DNA of 64,000 nucleotides, from assembly GCA_947496145.1 (NCBI GenBank), contig CANMBS010000032.1, positions 1-64,000 on the forward strand, given 5' to 3'. A model generated the notes under the pieces. The model was not told where the DNA came from and did not search any database. It was given only the letters and a program-made list of their open reading frames with translations. Shown here in pieces: positions 30,850-41,544 of the stretch (its first letter is position 1; every line of letters starts with the position of its first letter). A program made the translations under genes and the position numbers. Origin of the DNA: an uncultured Pseudovibrio sp. GTDB taxonomy: Bacteria; Pseudomonadota; Alphaproteobacteria; Rhizobiales; Stappiaceae.

Positions 30850-32004
30850 TCATCGCAGCCAGTCTTTAAGACGCTCAATAGCCAATTGTATTTCACTCTC
30901 CTGCCCTGCAAAGGAGAAGCGCATATATTGATGTCCACGTGTCAGATCAAAATCGACACCGGGCGTCGCAGCAATGTGCGTTTCGGCCAGCATCTTCTGA
31001 CAAAACTCCATCGAGTCATTCGTAAGTCTGGCTACACCTGCATACAGATAAAACGCCCCATCGACTGGTAAGGCATCAAACCCGAGCTGAGGCAAATGGT
31101 CGAGCAAAACCTGCCTGTTCGCGGCATAACCAGCCTTGATACGCTCATAATCGTCTGTCGCATCGAACGCCGCTGCTGCAGTCACTTGCGCCAGTTCGGG
31201 AGGAGAAATGTAAAGACTTTGTGCTATCCGCTCAATCGGACGTACCAATACTTCTGGCAGAACCATCCAGCCAATACGCCATCCGGTCATGCAATAGTAC
31301 TTTGAGAAGCTGTTAATCACGATGGCTTTATCGGTGAACCGAAGCGCCGTCTCCTCTTGCATATCATAGGTAAGCCCATGATAGATCTCATCGGAGATAA
31401 ACCAAAGATCCAGTGCATCACAAGCCTCAACCAGAGCTTTGAGCGCCTCTGGTGACATCATGGTGCCTGTTGGGTTTGCGGGGCTGGCCACAAGCACACC
31501 TTTCAGTGGCTTTTCTTTGTGAACCTGCTCAAGGATCTCAGGCGTCAGCGACCAGCGCGTTTCCGGCCCAACCTCAATCTCAACACACTCAAGCCCGAGC
31601 ACCTCAATGATATTACGATAGGCAGGATATCCCGGAGAGGTGATTGCAATACGGTCTCCACGATCAAACCCCGCTAAAAATGCCAGATTAAAACCGGCGG
31701 ATGACCCTGTTGTTGCAAAGATTCGCTCTGTAGGGACATCCAACCCAAAATTGTGGCTGTAGTAGCGAGCGATACTCTGCTTCAGACTTAAGATACCCTG
31801 AGCCTCTGTATAACCTAACCTGCCAGTGGACAAATAATCGTGAGCAACACGCAAAACCGCATCAGGAATAGCAGCTCCAGGTTGCCCTACCTCCATGTGA
31901 ATCACGTGTTCTCCACGCTGCTCCAACTGATTAGCAGCACTCAGAACCTCCATGGCCTGAAACGGCAGAACTTCACTACGTTTTGATCCCATCAATACTG
32001 ACAA
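30850..32004 (-). CDS. class I/II PLP-dependent aminotransferase
   Basis: The 384-aa protein is an aspartate-aminotransferase-fold enzyme. It shows the glycine/TTGSSAGF phosphate-binding region near residue 98, ASPANPTGT near 174, SDEIYHGL (cofactor Asp/Tyr), and the Schiff-base Lys in NSFSKYYCMTGWRIGW near 235, with the final Arg in YMRFSFAG. The exact amino-acid substrate cannot be read from the sequence. It is convergent with rne and divergent from the M48 gene. Confidence 0.9.
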   Translation of the reverse strand: MSVLMGSKRSEVLPFQAMEVLSAANQLEQRGEHVIHMEVGQPGAAIPDAVLRVAHDYLSTGRLGYTEAQGILSLKQSIARYYSHNFGLDVPTERIFATTGSSAGFNLAFLAGFDRGDRIAITSPGYPAYRNIIEVLGLECVEIEVGPETRWSLTPEILEQVHKEKPLKGVLVASPANPTGTMMSPEALKALVEACDALDLWFISDEIYHGLTYDMQEETALRFTDKAIVINSFSKYYCMTGWRIGWMVLPEVLVRPIERIAQSLYISPPELAQVTAAAAFDATDDYERIKAGYAANRQVLLDHLPQLGFDALPVDGAFYLYAGVARLTNDSMEFCQKMLAETHIAATPGVDFDLTRGHQYMRFSFAGQESEIQLAIERLKDWLR

Positions 32005-32173
32005 TTGCGCTCCCTCTTGTTTCCTTTTCTAAGTGCCTATGCTTTTTTAGGAGAAGCTCAGCATTTTTGCCTAATAAACGCCTATCTTGGGTGGTTAAGG
32101 CTTATTTGAAAGTCTATGTAGTACTTTACGTGCGAACCGCTCTGCGCCTGCAAGCCAACTAAGGGGACTTGAC

Positions 32174-33616
32174 GTGCATTTTAGAAACAGTGCATTAAAA
32201 CCTGTGATTGAAGCAACCACATCACATGCTAAAAAATTTGCGCGCCTATTTCTAGTAACAGCAACCGCACTTTCTCTGGTTGTTCCTAATGTGGCAATTA
32301 CTTCCGCTCAAGCTCAACAAAAGAAGGGTCTCCCCCTTGTGCGTGATGCAGAGACAGAAGATCTGCTCCGAGAATATGCCAAACCAATTTTCCGCGCAGC
32401 TGGACTTCCTGCCGGACAAGTTGAAATCATTCTGGTCAATGATAAAAGCTTTAACGCATTCGTACCGGATAGCCGCAGGATGTTCATCAACCTTGGCGTT
32501 ATTATGGACGCCAAAACACCAAGTGAAGTGATCGGCGTGATTGCTCACGAAACCGGCCACATTGCCGGCAATCACCTCGTACGTATGCGTCAGGCCGCTT
32601 CAAACGCGCAGATTATGTCTGTCATCGGCATGATTTTAGGCGCAGGGGCTATGGCTGCAGGCGCAGCTACTGGCAACAGTTCAGTTGCACGTGGTGGGGC
32701 TGCTGCAACAACAGCTGGTGGAGCCATTGGCCAGCGCAACTTTTTATCCTATCGCCGTTCAGAAGAATCTGCAGCTGATCAGGCCGCTCTGCGTTATCTG
32801 GATCGCACCGGCGTTTCCCCCAAAGGCATGCTCAAAACATTCGAGCGGATGGCAGATCAGGCACTTTTTGCAGCTCAGTATGTAGACCCTTATGCACTCA
32901 GCCACCCAATGCCACGCGCTCGTTATACCGCTCTGGAAACCAAGGCAAAGAAGAACAGGCACTTCAACAAAAAAGATCCCAAACGACTTCAGATAAAACA
33001 CGATCTCGTCAAAGCCAAACTACTTGCTTTCACCAGTCACAAGAATACCACCTATCGCGCCTATCCCGAAAAAGACAAGAGCCTGCCAGCTCAATACGCT
33101 CGGGCTATCGCAAGCATGCGTTCTGACCGCGTTTCAAAGGCGGTCAAAAAGATCGACGCATTGATAGCAAAAGCACCAGAGTATCCATATTTCTATGAGG
33201 TCAAAGGACAAGCTTACCTTGAAGGCGGCAAGCCCAAACAGGCAATTGCACCGTTTCGCAAGGCCTTGTCACTCTACCCGGGCAACCCGCACTTCGAAAT
33301 CTGGCTCGGCTTTGCCATGGTAGCATCCAACGACAACCGCTACCTGAAAGAGGCAAAGACTATCCTCAGCAGAGCGTTGCGCAAAGACAAATACTCCACC
33401 ACCGGCTATGCTCAACTTGCAATCGCAAATGCGCGTTTGGGTGACGTTGCAGGCGCAGATCTTGCAACAGCACAAAGTCATATGGCTAAAGGAGACTTGC
33501 GCGGGGCTCAACGTTATGCAAAACGCGCTCAAAAAAAATTGAAGACTGGTTCACCCGCCTGGCAACAAGCAGACGATATACTGTCGATCAAACCAACCAG
33601 ATTGAATCGTCGATAA
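32174..33616 (+). CDS. periplasmic M48 family metalloprotease with TPR repeats (BepA-like)
   Basis: The 480-aa protein has a signal peptide ending near ITSAQA (residue ~47), an M48 domain with HETGH at 125-129 and the third zinc ligand Glu198 (EESAAD), then tetratricopeptide-like repeats from about 300 onward. This matches BepA/YfgC-type proteases that check outer-membrane protein assembly. It starts with GTG after AAGGGG. The dsbA-like gene follows 51 bases later, so the two likely form an envelope-quality operon. Confidence 0.92.
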   Translation: MHFRNSALKPVIEATTSHAKKFARLFLVTATALSLVVPNVAITSAQAQQKKGLPLVRDAETEDLLREYAKPIFRAAGLPAGQVEIILVNDKSFNAFVPDSRRMFINLGVIMDAKTPSEVIGVIAHETGHIAGNHLVRMRQAASNAQIMSVIGMILGAGAMAAGAATGNSSVARGGAAATTAGGAIGQRNFLSYRRSEESAADQAALRYLDRTGVSPKGMLKTFERMADQALFAAQYVDPYALSHPMPRARYTALETKAKKNRHFNKKDPKRLQIKHDLVKAKLLAFTSHKNTTYRAYPEKDKSLPAQYARAIASMRSDRVSKAVKKIDALIAKAPEYPYFYEVKGQAYLEGGKPKQAIAPFRKALSLYPGNPHFEIWLGFAMVASNDNRYLKEAKTILSRALRKDKYSTTGYAQLAIANARLGDVAGADLATAQSHMAKGDLRGAQRYAKRAQKKLKTGSPAWQQADDILSIKPTRLNRR

Positions 33617-33667
33617 CAGATTAAAAGAAGCAAAAACATACGCCCCAATAGGCTCACAGGAGACGTC

Positions 33668-34411
33668 ATGTATAATTTTATCCGCCGCACTGCGATACTT
33701 GGTGCAGCATCACTGGCACTGCTGCCAGCTGCCTTTTCTGCGCAGGCAGAAACCTTGGATCGCACTCAGGTTGAAAGCATTATCAAGGAATATCTGGTCG
33801 CAAACCCGGAAATCGTCCTTGAAGCTCTCCAAGAGCTGGATAAGCGCCGTGTTGCTGAAGAAGAAAGCGCACGTAAAGAAGCAATCACAGGCCTGTCTGA
33901 TCAGATTTATAACAGTGAATACCAGATCACTCTTGGCAACCCGGATGGTGATGTAACCCTTGTTGAGCTGTTCGACTACAACTGTGGCTACTGCAAGCGC
34001 GCCTTATCAGACATGATGCGTCTGGTTGATGAAGATAAGAACCTGCGGATTGTCCTGAAAGAATTCCCGGTTTTGGGCAAAGCCTCTCAGGAAGCTGCCC
34101 GTGTTGCAATCGCAGTCGCCGATATAGCACCAGACAAGTATGAGGATTTCCACCTCACAATGCTTGGGCAGCCCGGTCGCGCGAATCTGGCAAGCAGCCT
34201 GAAAGTCGCAAAGGATCTGGGCATCTCAGAAGATGATCTTCAAGCATCTATGAAATCCGACCGCGCTGCTGAAACCTTTCAGGAAGTATTCACAATAGCT
34301 GAGCAACTTGGTATCACCGGCACCCCCTCTTATATCTTAGGGGATGAAGTTATTGTTGGCGCAGTAGGCTACGACACTTTGAAAGAAAAGATCGCAGCAG
34401 AGCGTGAATAA
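33668..34411 (+). CDS. DsbA family protein (ScsC/Com1-like thiol oxidoreductase)
   Basis: The 247-aa secreted protein has a signal peptide cleaved near residue 27 (FSAQA-ET), a short helical N-terminal oligomerisation segment (residues 30-60, VANPEIVLEALQEL), and a thioredoxin fold with active site Cys106-Gly-Tyr-Cys109 and cis-Pro motif TGTPSYI. Such proteins oxidise or isomerise disulfides in the periplasm. Its position after the M48 protease fits an envelope-folding role. Confidence 0.93.
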   Translation: MYNFIRRTAILGAASLALLPAAFSAQAETLDRTQVESIIKEYLVANPEIVLEALQELDKRRVAEEESARKEAITGLSDQIYNSEYQITLGNPDGDVTLVELFDYNCGYCKRALSDMMRLVDEDKNLRIVLKEFPVLGKASQEAARVAIAVADIAPDKYEDFHLTMLGQPGRANLASSLKVAKDLGISEDDLQASMKSDRAAETFQEVFTIAEQLGITGTPSYILGDEVIVGAVGYDTLKEKIAAERE

Positions 34412-34930
34412 GGCGCTCCGAACCGCCTTTCAACGCATTTTTGGTGCTTTCTCCTTAAGAACTCAGCTCAGAGCGGACAAAGGTCTTTTCCTTGGTCCGC
34501 TCTGATCATATAAGGAGCCAGCTATATTTATTTGTCTGGGTACACGTTACCATTACGTCAGATAAATTTGGTGTTTACACAGAGTTTCTGACCACAGAAT
34601 AGTTGCATCTTTGCAATTACTTCTGCGCGCTACTGAGTAAATCAAACAAGCAATGTCTTTTTCTGCGTATAACCATGATATTGCCTTATGCGCACCCTAG
34701 GCAGACGAGATGCATACTTTTTTAAAGACTGCATCTCACAACACGAGAATTAATGGCTATCTAAGCAGTAAGTAGTGAGCTGCTTAAATAGTTCATTCAA
34801 TCAGAAAATCCGTACCTGCTCGGAGCAAACGGATTTTCACGAGTTATTTGAAGGCCATCCTTGCTGCACATTCGCGACGGGGGCCAAACCGAAAGTTCCT
34901 GACATGTGTCAGGGCATTTCGAACTGGACG
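34412..34930. other. intergenic region before accB with a strong hairpin
   Basis: No gene is seen in this ~520-base gap. At 34469-34504 a perfect 10-bp stem, CAGAGCGGAC with GTCCGCTCTG, extends inward with AAAGG/CCTT, but has no T run on either strand. It may still act as a transcript 3' end after the dsbA-like gene or as a processing site. The accB promoter must also be here. Confidence 0.5.
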
Positions 34931-35413
34931 ATGAAAACGATGACGAAAGAAACCAAGTTTGATCAGGAAATGATCCGCCAGCTTGCAAATGTGCTGGACG
35001 AAACCAACCTGACCGAAATCGAAGTGGAACATAAAGATCTCCGCGTTCGTGTCGCTCGTCAGCTGACAGTCGGCGCAGCAGCGCCTGTTGTAGCACCAGC
35101 TCCTGTCGCTGCTCCAGCACCAGCTCCCGCAGCTGCTGCTCCTGTTGAGATCGCTGTTTCTGCCGATCCCTCAGACCATCCTGGTTCAGTAACCTCACCA
35201 ATGGTCGGCACCGCATACCTTGCACCAGAGCCGGGCGCTGCACCATTTATTGAAGTTGGTAAGTCCATCAAAAAAGGCGACACAATCATGATTGTGGAAG
35301 CCATGAAGACCATGAACCAGATTCCTTCACCTAAATCTGGCAGCGTTACCGCTATTCTGGTTGACGACGGCCAGCCAGTTGAGTTCGGCGAACCACTTAT
35401 CATTATCGAATAA
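34931..35413 (+). CDS. accB: acetyl-CoA carboxylase biotin carboxyl carrier protein
   Basis: BCCP carries biotin between the carboxylase and transferase of acetyl-CoA carboxylase in fatty-acid synthesis. The product (about 160 aa) has an N-terminal helical part ([23 protein letters not shown]), a Pro/Ala-rich linker and the biotinyl domain with EAMKTMN holding the biotinylated Lys. Two ATGs (34931 and 34940) are equally plausible starts; the frame stays open upstream to 34775 without family similarity. accC follows 14 bases later. Confidence 0.95.
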   Translation: MKTMTKETKFDQEMIRQLANVLDETNLTEIEVEHKDLRVRVARQLTVGAAAPVVAPAPVAAPAPAPAAAAPVEIAVSADPSDHPGSVTSPMVGTAYLAPEPGAAPFIEVGKSIKKGDTIMIVEAMKTMNQIPSPKSGSVTAILVDDGQPVEFGEPLIIIE

Positions 35414-35427
35414 CAGGCGGCATCTCC

Positions 35428-36795
35428 ATGTTCTCCAAGATCCTCATCGCAAACCGCGGCGAGATCGCACTGCGCATCCTTCGGGCATGTAAAGAGCTGG
35501 GCATCCGCACTGTTGCGGTCCACTCCACAGCTGACGAAGACGCAATGCACGTGCGCCTTGCTGACGAAAGTGTCTGTATTGGTCCGCCGGTAGCACGTGA
35601 TAGCTATCTCAACATTCCGCAGATTCTGGCAGCCTGTGAAATCACTGGCGCCGATGCGGTACACCCGGGCTATGGCTTCCTTTCAGAAAACGCCCGCTTT
35701 GCGGAAATTCTGGAAGCGCATGGCATCACCTTTATTGGCCCAACCTCAGAGCACATCCGCGTGATGGGCGATAAGATCATGGCTAAGACTACAGCGGAAA
35801 AGCTGGGTATCCCGGTTGTTCCGGGGTCTGATGGTGGCATCACACCTGAAGATGACGTTCATGCCATTGCCAACGAAATCGGTTACCCGGTTCTCGTAAA
35901 AGCTGCCGCTGGCGGCGGCGGACGTGGTATGAAAGTAGCTCTTACCGCTGAAGATCTGGACACTGCAATCTCGACAGCGCGCTCTGAATCCAAGGCAGCG
36001 TTCGGTGATGATGCGCTGTACATGGAAAAGTACCTCGGTAAACCTCGCCATATTGAAGTGCAGGTTCTGGGCGACGGTCAGGGCAACGCGATCCACCTTG
36101 GAGAGCGTGATTGCTCTTTGCAGCGACGCCACCAGAAGGTGTTTGAGGAATGCCCATCCCCTGCCCTCAATGAAGAGCAGCGTGCTGAGATCGGCGAGAT
36201 TTGTGCCGATGCAATGCGCAAACTCAAATATCGTGGTGCAGGTACCATCGAGTTTCTCTATGAAAACGGCGAGTTCTACTTCATTGAAATGAACACCCGT
36301 TTGCAGGTAGAGCACCCTGTAACTGAAATGGTAACCGGCATTGATCTGGTGATCGAGCAGATCCGCATCGCTGCTGGCTCTACCCTTTCACTCAATCAGG
36401 AAGATGTGCGCTTCACCGGCCATGCAATCGAATGCCGTATCAACGCAGAACATCCCCTGACTTTTGCGCCGTCTCCGGGCACAATCACCTACTACCACCC
36501 ACCGGGCGGTCTTGGTGTTCGTGTGGATTCTGGCGTTTATCAGGGCTATAAAATTCCTCCGCACTATGACAGCCTGATTGGTAAGCTGATTGTGCATGGT
36601 CGCAGCCGTGTGGAATGTATGATGCGTCTGCGTCGTGCACTGAGCGAGTTTGTGGTTGATGGTATCAACACCACTGTGCCACTCTTCTCAGAGCTTCTGG
36701 ACAATCAGGATATCGCCAATGGTGCCTATGACATCCATTGGTTGGAAAAATTCCTGGAAGCCCATATTGCATCGCAAAACTCAGAGGAAGACTGA
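35428..36795 (+). CDS. accC: acetyl-CoA carboxylase biotin carboxylase subunit
   Basis: The 455-aa ATP-grasp enzyme carboxylates biotin on AccB. It begins [17 protein letters not shown], with [12 protein letters not shown] as the glycine-rich ATP loop near residue 160, [16 protein letters not shown] as the biotin-carboxylase signature near 285, and the C-terminal domain. The length matches the 449-aa E. coli enzyme. It is in an accB-accC-aat operon. Confidence 0.98.
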   Translation: MFSKILIANRGEIALRILRACKELGIRTVAVHSTADEDAMHVRLADESVCIGPPVARDSYLNIPQILAACEITGADAVHPGYGFLSENARFAEILEAHGITFIGPTSEHIRVMGDKIMAKTTAEKLGIPVVPGSDGGITPEDDVHAIANEIGYPVLVKAAAGGGGRGMKVALTAEDLDTAISTARSESKAAFGDDALYMEKYLGKPRHIEVQVLGDGQGNAIHLGERDCSLQRRHQKVFEECPSPALNEEQRAEIGEICADAMRKLKYRGAGTIEFLYENGEFYFIEMNTRLQVEHPVTEMVTGIDLVIEQIRIAAGSTLSLNQEDVRFTGHAIECRINAEHPLTFAPSPGTITYYHPPGGLGVRVDSGVYQGYKIPPHYDSLIGKLIVHGRSRVECMMRLRRALSEFVVDGINTTVPLFSELLDNQDIANGAYDIHWLEKFLEAHIASQNSEED

Positions 36796-36825
36796 GGAGT
36801 TAAGAGAAGGTCGTAACCACTGCCT

Positions 36826-37488
36826 ATGGAACTAGAGATTACTCCACAAATCCTGCTTAAGGCATATGCTTGTGGCATCTTTCCAATGGCTGAGACCGCT
36901 GGTTCTCCTGATCTTTTCTGGATTGACCCCGAGCGGCGAGGCATCTTGCCGCTCGAGTCATTTCATATCCCCAAACGGCTCGCCAGAACTATTCGTTCCG
37001 ACAAATTTGTCGTAAGAGCCTCCCGCGATTTCAAAGCAGTCATTTCTCACTGCGCGACCATAACACGTAATCGCAAAGAGACCTGGATTAACGCTGAAAT
37101 CAGAAAGCTTTACACTGAGCTTTTCGCTATGGGTTACTGCCACACAGTTGAAGTTTACAACTCATCGCAGAAACTGGTCGGCGGGCTTTACGGTGTTTCA
37201 CTTGGAGGAGCATTTTTTGGCGAGAGCATGTTTTCTCTGGAGCGCGACGCTTCAAAAGTCGCACTGGTCCATCTGTACGGACGCCTGCTCTACGGAAACT
37301 ACAAATTGCTGGATGCCCAGTTTGTGACAGATCACTTAGAGCAGTTCGGTGCAGTTGAAGTCCCCAAAGCGAAATACGCGAAGCTCTTAGAGAACGCGCT
37401 GACTGTCTACGGAGATTTTAACGCCTTACCACAGGAAACGTCAGGCAAGCTGCTTTTGCAAATCATCAATGATATGCGACCTAAATAG
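36826..37488 (+). CDS. aat: leucyl/phenylalanyl-tRNA--protein transferase
   Basis: Aat adds Leu or Phe to N-terminal Arg or Lys, creating N-degrons for ClpAP. The 220-aa product has the family motifs [32 protein letters not shown] and the [19 protein letters not shown] segment. It follows accC by 30 bases on the same strand, as in many alphaproteobacteria, and converges on the DUF2155 gene with only nine bases between the stop codons. Confidence 0.97.
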   Translation: MELEITPQILLKAYACGIFPMAETAGSPDLFWIDPERRGILPLESFHIPKRLARTIRSDKFVVRASRDFKAVISHCATITRNRKETWINAEIRKLYTELFAMGYCHTVEVYNSSQKLVGGLYGVSLGGAFFGESMFSLERDASKVALVHLYGRLLYGNYKLLDAQFVTDHLEQFGAVEVPKAKYAKLLENALTVYGDFNALPQETSGKLLLQIINDMRPK

Positions 37489-37497
37489 CTGCGTATT

Positions 37498-38043
37498 TCA
37501 GTTCAGCGTAGCCATAATTTTCGGGCGTGGTACCGGAATTTCACCAGAAGAAACAAAGTCATCTCCTGCCAGCTGGTCATCCTCAGCAACCAGCTCAACA
37601 GCAGGCCCTGCATAACCTTCAGGGGGTGGCACAGAGGTTGTCTTTTGGCAATTGATCAGCCAGATATCATAGACACCATGCTCAACAGCATGCACGCCCG
37701 GGTTACTGGCGAACATCCAGCCACTAAAGATACGGCGCACCTTACTGTCCAGCGTCAGCTCATCAACCTCAATAAACGCAGTGGTTTGTGAGGCTTCTGT
37801 GCGAGGACGGGAGTTACAAACGCGCGGTGTAACCTGAAGCGCCCCGAATTGAACCGTCTCATCAATGTAAACGTCAAAGGTAGTGATCCGGCCGGTAATC
37901 TTATCGAGCCCTTTGAAGACAGCCACCGGGTTCTTGATTGGCGTTTGTGCCTGTAAAGGCGAAGCTATCATCGCTCCACCAACAACGGCAGCAAGTGCGC
38001 AAGAGGCGGCACGCCCAAGATATCTACGTATTGTAAAACCCAT
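37498..38043 (-). CDS. DUF2155 domain-containing secreted protein
   Basis: The 181-aa protein has a signal peptide (residues 1-33, ending SPLQAQ) and a DUF2155 domain recognised from KITGRITTFDVYIDETVQFGAL, the paired cysteines (VCNSRP and INCQK), and the IFSGWMFASNPGVHAVEHGVYDIW block. The family is widespread in alphaproteobacteria, and its function is unknown. It often lies near accC/aat, as here. The 38044-38306 gap between it and the MscS gene holds the divergent promoters and no gene. Confidence 0.88.
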   Translation of the reverse strand: MGFTIRRYLGRAASCALAAVVGGAMIASPLQAQTPIKNPVAVFKGLDKITGRITTFDVYIDETVQFGALQVTPRVCNSRPRTEASQTTAFIEVDELTLDSKVRRIFSGWMFASNPGVHAVEHGVYDIWLINCQKTTSVPPPEGYAGPAVELVAEDDQLAGDDFVSSGEIPVPRPKIMATLN

Positions 38044-38306
38044 AAAACTTTCCAGCAGCTATTGATTCAGTCACCCAAGCTAACAAGGGCTTAACACCGG
38101 AATGCCGCGGGGAAAAGGCCAGAACGAGGCAAACAGGCGGCAATCTGAGAGGAATCTCAGCTAACCCACAGGCGTTGCGGGAATGCCACGGTCCTTGCCG
38201 ACAAAGCCACCAGTCAATTTTAGTAAATTCATAGCGCCACAATTTCTCAAATCCTCGACTATCGCTGTTTTCATAAGGACGTGATCCAAAGCCAGAGAAG
38301 TGCGCG

Positions 38307-40346
38307 ATGCAAACGCAGCAAACACAAGCACATAACGCCATCTCACCTGCCTTAAAGAACAGTCCGCAGCCTGTTTGCGCTGGTTTGCACGGATTAGATG
38401 TTTTTCTGCGTTGTTTTGCGTTTTTCTGCGTTGCTTTGTTTTTCACCACAGCAACGCCCGTATCCGCTCAGTCCCTCTATCAGAAGTACATTAAACAGCA
38501 GCAAAAAGAGATCCTGAAAGCCCCCACCCAAAAACCAGCCAATGACTCTGATCCATCTGCTTCATCGGATCATCTGCACATGCCGGCCATGCCACTGATG
38601 GATTTTCAGGCAAAAGACATCATCAGCATGTATCCGCTGGCTCCGGCAGATACCAGTTCTCCAAGGGCAACGCTGGACAGCTTCCTCGATATCATGGAGG
38701 AAACCAATCACCTCATTCTGGAAGCCTATCAGGAGAATGCCGGGATGGGAGCATTTTCCATGGAATCTCTCGGCATGAGTGATAAGCATGACAACCTCAT
38801 GAACAAGATCCATCTGGCTGAGGTTTTGCTGGAACGTGCCAGAGGCTGTCTTGATCTTTCCAGCTTGCCGAGCGCAACCCGTCAGCAAACATCACTGGAG
38901 CTGGTGTTACAGCTCAAGGAAATCCTCGACCGCGTTCCCCTGCCCCCATTTTCAGATATCCCCGGTACAGCAGCAGGGTCCTATGACTTTAACCAGTCAG
39001 ATATTGAGGCCAACTGGACTATTCCCTTCACTCAGATCACAATTACAAAACTCAGTGAAGGTCCACAGCAGGGCCAGTATCTGTTTTCCACGCAGACGGT
39101 GGACCGTATTCCTGAATTTTACGAGGAGGTCAAAAACCTTCCGTCCCGCTCGTCAATAGACGAAGACCTTTACCACTTTTACGCCTCCAGCCCCGGCCAT
39201 TTGCTTCCTCCTGCATGGTTTTCTTTGATCGAGAAGCAACCACCATGGCTGCTTGAGATTTATTACGGACAGGCTGCCTGGCAGTGGATTGCACTCATAC
39301 TGGTAACCGGCATCACAGCCCTCCTTCTGTTTGTGTTCGTAAACCTCATGCAACGCTTACCAGACCGGAAGAAGCCGGTAAGGCGACAAACCATCAGCAT
39401 CATCATCACAGGTGTTAGTGTCGGCTCGCTCCTCGGCCTGCGTTTTCTGGCGGACTACAAAATCAACATCGGCGGTCAGGTTCTGCAAGTCTACGACTTA
39501 ACAATTGAGACACTGGTCTGGGTTGGAGCAGCAATCATCATTTACAAGGCCCTGCGGCTGCTCACTGAGCTGGTCCTGCTCAAAAATCGCAGCGTGGCAT
39601 CTATCGACAGAAGCATCATCCGCACCGCCACTCAGTTCTTTGCAATCATATGCGCTCTTGTCCTGCTCACCTACGGTGCAACCCGCCTCAACATCCCCCT
39701 CTATGGCATTATTGCCGGTATCAGTGTGGGTGGCCTTGCCATCGCCCTCGCCGCTCAGCCCACATTAGAGAACCTGCTCGGCGGCCTGATCCTTTACGCA
39801 GATGGCATCGTGCGTGTGGGTGATTATTGCGAGTTCAACAAGATACGCGGGCATGTGGTTTCTATCGGAATGCGTTCAACACGCATCCGCACAAAAGACA
39901 GAACACTCGTCACCATCCCCAACGCAGACCTTGCCAAAATGAACTTCATGAACTTCACGCTGAAGGATCATTTTCGCGTGGTTCAGCGGTTTTCTCTGGA
40001 ATATGAAACCAGCGCAAAACAACTGGAAACACTCATCGCAAAAATCAAGGCGATGCTCTCCGAACATCCAATGTCACTGCCCGATTCATCAAGAGTTCTG
40101 CTGGAAGAAATCGACGAAAACGGCTTCCTGATCCTCATAGAAAACGGCATCAAAGCAAAAACACGCGATGAGTATCTGGAAATTCAGGAGGACATCCTTA
40201 TCAGGGTTCTCAAACTTATTTCTGATGAGAATATCAGGGTCGCTCATCCCTTTGTGACCAGCACAGGTGAAGGGGAAAGTGAACAAACACCAACCAAAGG
40301 CCCCATTGCAAAGGCCCGGGCAAAAACAAAACGGAAAAAGAACTAG
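38307..40346 (+). CDS. MscS family mechanosensitive ion channel
   Basis: The 679-aa protein has an N-terminal signal/TM segment (residues ~35-53, ending PVSAQS), a long periplasmic region, several membrane helices (about 325-500) and the MscS core. The pore helix reads IAGISVGGLAIALAAQPTLENLLGG, followed by the beta domain (VRVGDYCEFNKIRGHV, IPNADLAKMNFMN) and an alpha/beta C terminus with a basic tail. It belongs to the larger MscS-like channels with a periplasmic domain. It probably relieves osmotic downshift stress. Confidence 0.92.
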   Translation: MQTQQTQAHNAISPALKNSPQPVCAGLHGLDVFLRCFAFFCVALFFTTATPVSAQSLYQKYIKQQQKEILKAPTQKPANDSDPSASSDHLHMPAMPLMDFQAKDIISMYPLAPADTSSPRATLDSFLDIMEETNHLILEAYQENAGMGAFSMESLGMSDKHDNLMNKIHLAEVLLERARGCLDLSSLPSATRQQTSLELVLQLKEILDRVPLPPFSDIPGTAAGSYDFNQSDIEANWTIPFTQITITKLSEGPQQGQYLFSTQTVDRIPEFYEEVKNLPSRSSIDEDLYHFYASSPGHLLPPAWFSLIEKQPPWLLEIYYGQAAWQWIALILVTGITALLLFVFVNLMQRLPDRKKPVRRQTISIIITGVSVGSLLGLRFLADYKINIGGQVLQVYDLTIETLVWVGAAIIIYKALRLLTELVLLKNRSVASIDRSIIRTATQFFAIICALVLLTYGATRLNIPLYGIIAGISVGGLAIALAAQPTLENLLGGLILYADGIVRVGDYCEFNKIRGHVVSIGMRSTRIRTKDRTLVTIPNADLAKMNFMNFTLKDHFRVVQRFSLEYETSAKQLETLIAKIKAMLSEHPMSLPDSSRVLLEEIDENGFLILIENGIKAKTRDEYLEIQEDILIRVLKLISDENIRVAHPFVTSTGEGESEQTPTKGPIAKARAKTKRKKN

Positions 40347-40882
40347 CACATTCCCGGGGAAACACACCTCAACCAGGTTTAGGCCAGATGTAACCTTCAA
40401 GACTCAACGACCTTTCAACCTGCATCTGAGCACTTTGAAAGCGAACCCAATATTGGACAGAGCGAAAAATACCACAGTGCCGCTTTTTAGATTGCGGACG
40501 TTCCGGATGATCGCAGCAATTTTGGTTATCTGACTTGCAGGGCCCTCTCCGGCATCTCCAGTTAGCTCTGCATTACTTTCGTTACTGACGCACTCCACGT
40601 TCGCCGACCGGCTCCTCGCCAGCAATATTATGAAAACCAGCTTGCAATTGTCCAGCACCCCAAAGTCAGACACTGATTGAGGTCGTTGACTATGAAGGAT
40701 GAGTACCAGCGATTACCACTCCATCTCTTCAATCAGCGGGCAGTCCGAACATCAGGCTAAGGCTCCTTTCACTGATCAAAAACCAAGGAAAACGCTGCGG
40801 CAGATTAATGAAACTGCACAGAGATATGTGTTCTGCAGAAGAGGCCGAGACATCTCGGTCTTATCTGCAGAAAGGAAAAATG
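40347..40882. other. gap with palindromes upstream of the small regulator
   Basis: No confident gene is found. Just before the regulator there are three palindromic elements: TTCTGCAGAA (40831-40840), CCGAGA-CA-TCTCGG (40845-40858) and a second CTGCAG (40865-40870). They lie in the probable leader/operator region of the XRE gene, and the last one adjoins its ribosome-binding site. Confidence 0.5.
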
Positions 40883-41233
40883 ATGAATGACCATGAAGCG
40901 CGGGGACGGCGTATCCGACATGCAATGAAGCTCCGCAACAATACCAAAATACTTGCGCTGGCTTTTGAACTGAACGTCTCAGTCTCAACCATTTCACGAT
41001 GGCAGAATGGCGGGCCTCTCTCCTTAGAAGGAGCCTGCCTGCTCGCTGAAAATCTCGACATCTCTTTAGACTGGATGTTGCTGGCGAGGCGCACGCCAGA
41101 CCTGCACAAAAATGATGCGATTTCAGACAAAGAACTTGAATGGGTAATGAGCCTTCGCAAGCGTCCGGATAAATTGCAAAGCCTGATAACTGACCTTTTA
41201 GAAGCACTCCCCTGCCGCGAAAATTCCCGCTAG
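40883..41233 (+). CDS. small XRE-like helix-turn-helix regulator
   Basis: The 116-aa protein has a helix-turn-helix of the Cro/CI type at about residues 10-65: RIRHAMKLRNNTKILALAFELNVSV-type helices, STISRWQNG as recognition helix, then LSLEGACLLAENLDISLDWML, typical of phage-repressor-like proteins. The C-terminal part is short with no sensor domain. AAAGGA is placed six bases before the ATG at 40883; the ATG at 40880 is too close. Palindromes in the leader suggest autoregulation (inference). Confidence 0.8.
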   Translation: MNDHEARGRRIRHAMKLRNNTKILALAFELNVSVSTISRWQNGGPLSLEGACLLAENLDISLDWMLLARRTPDLHKNDAISDKELEWVMSLRKRPDKLQSLITDLLEALPCRENSR

Positions 41234-41544
41234 GTGGGAGCAAAGATCTTTTCATTTCACGTAGTGCAACAAGATCCAGTAGCGTAATTTTTGAATTTAG
41301 TTTAAATATATAACTGAGGTTACGGTAAATCTTCTAAGCAAAATTCGAGAAGATACTGCATTACAAACCTCAATACTTAAGCATTAATCGTGATTGAATG
41401 AAAATAAACTCAATCACAATCGTCAATACATAAATTTATCTTAAACAGCCACTAGGTTTCTCTGTCTGAAATTCTAAAGATAGAACCCTGAGGCGCGGCT
41501 CTGGTCGTACCTACAATGTAGCTGTGTCAAGAGAAAGGAAACAC
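41234..41544. other. AT-rich gap before the 303-aa gene
   Basis: This ~310-base AT-rich stretch shows no gene. It probably contains the promoter of the downstream hypothetical gene; no convincing -35/-10 pair can be singled out. Confidence 0.5.
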
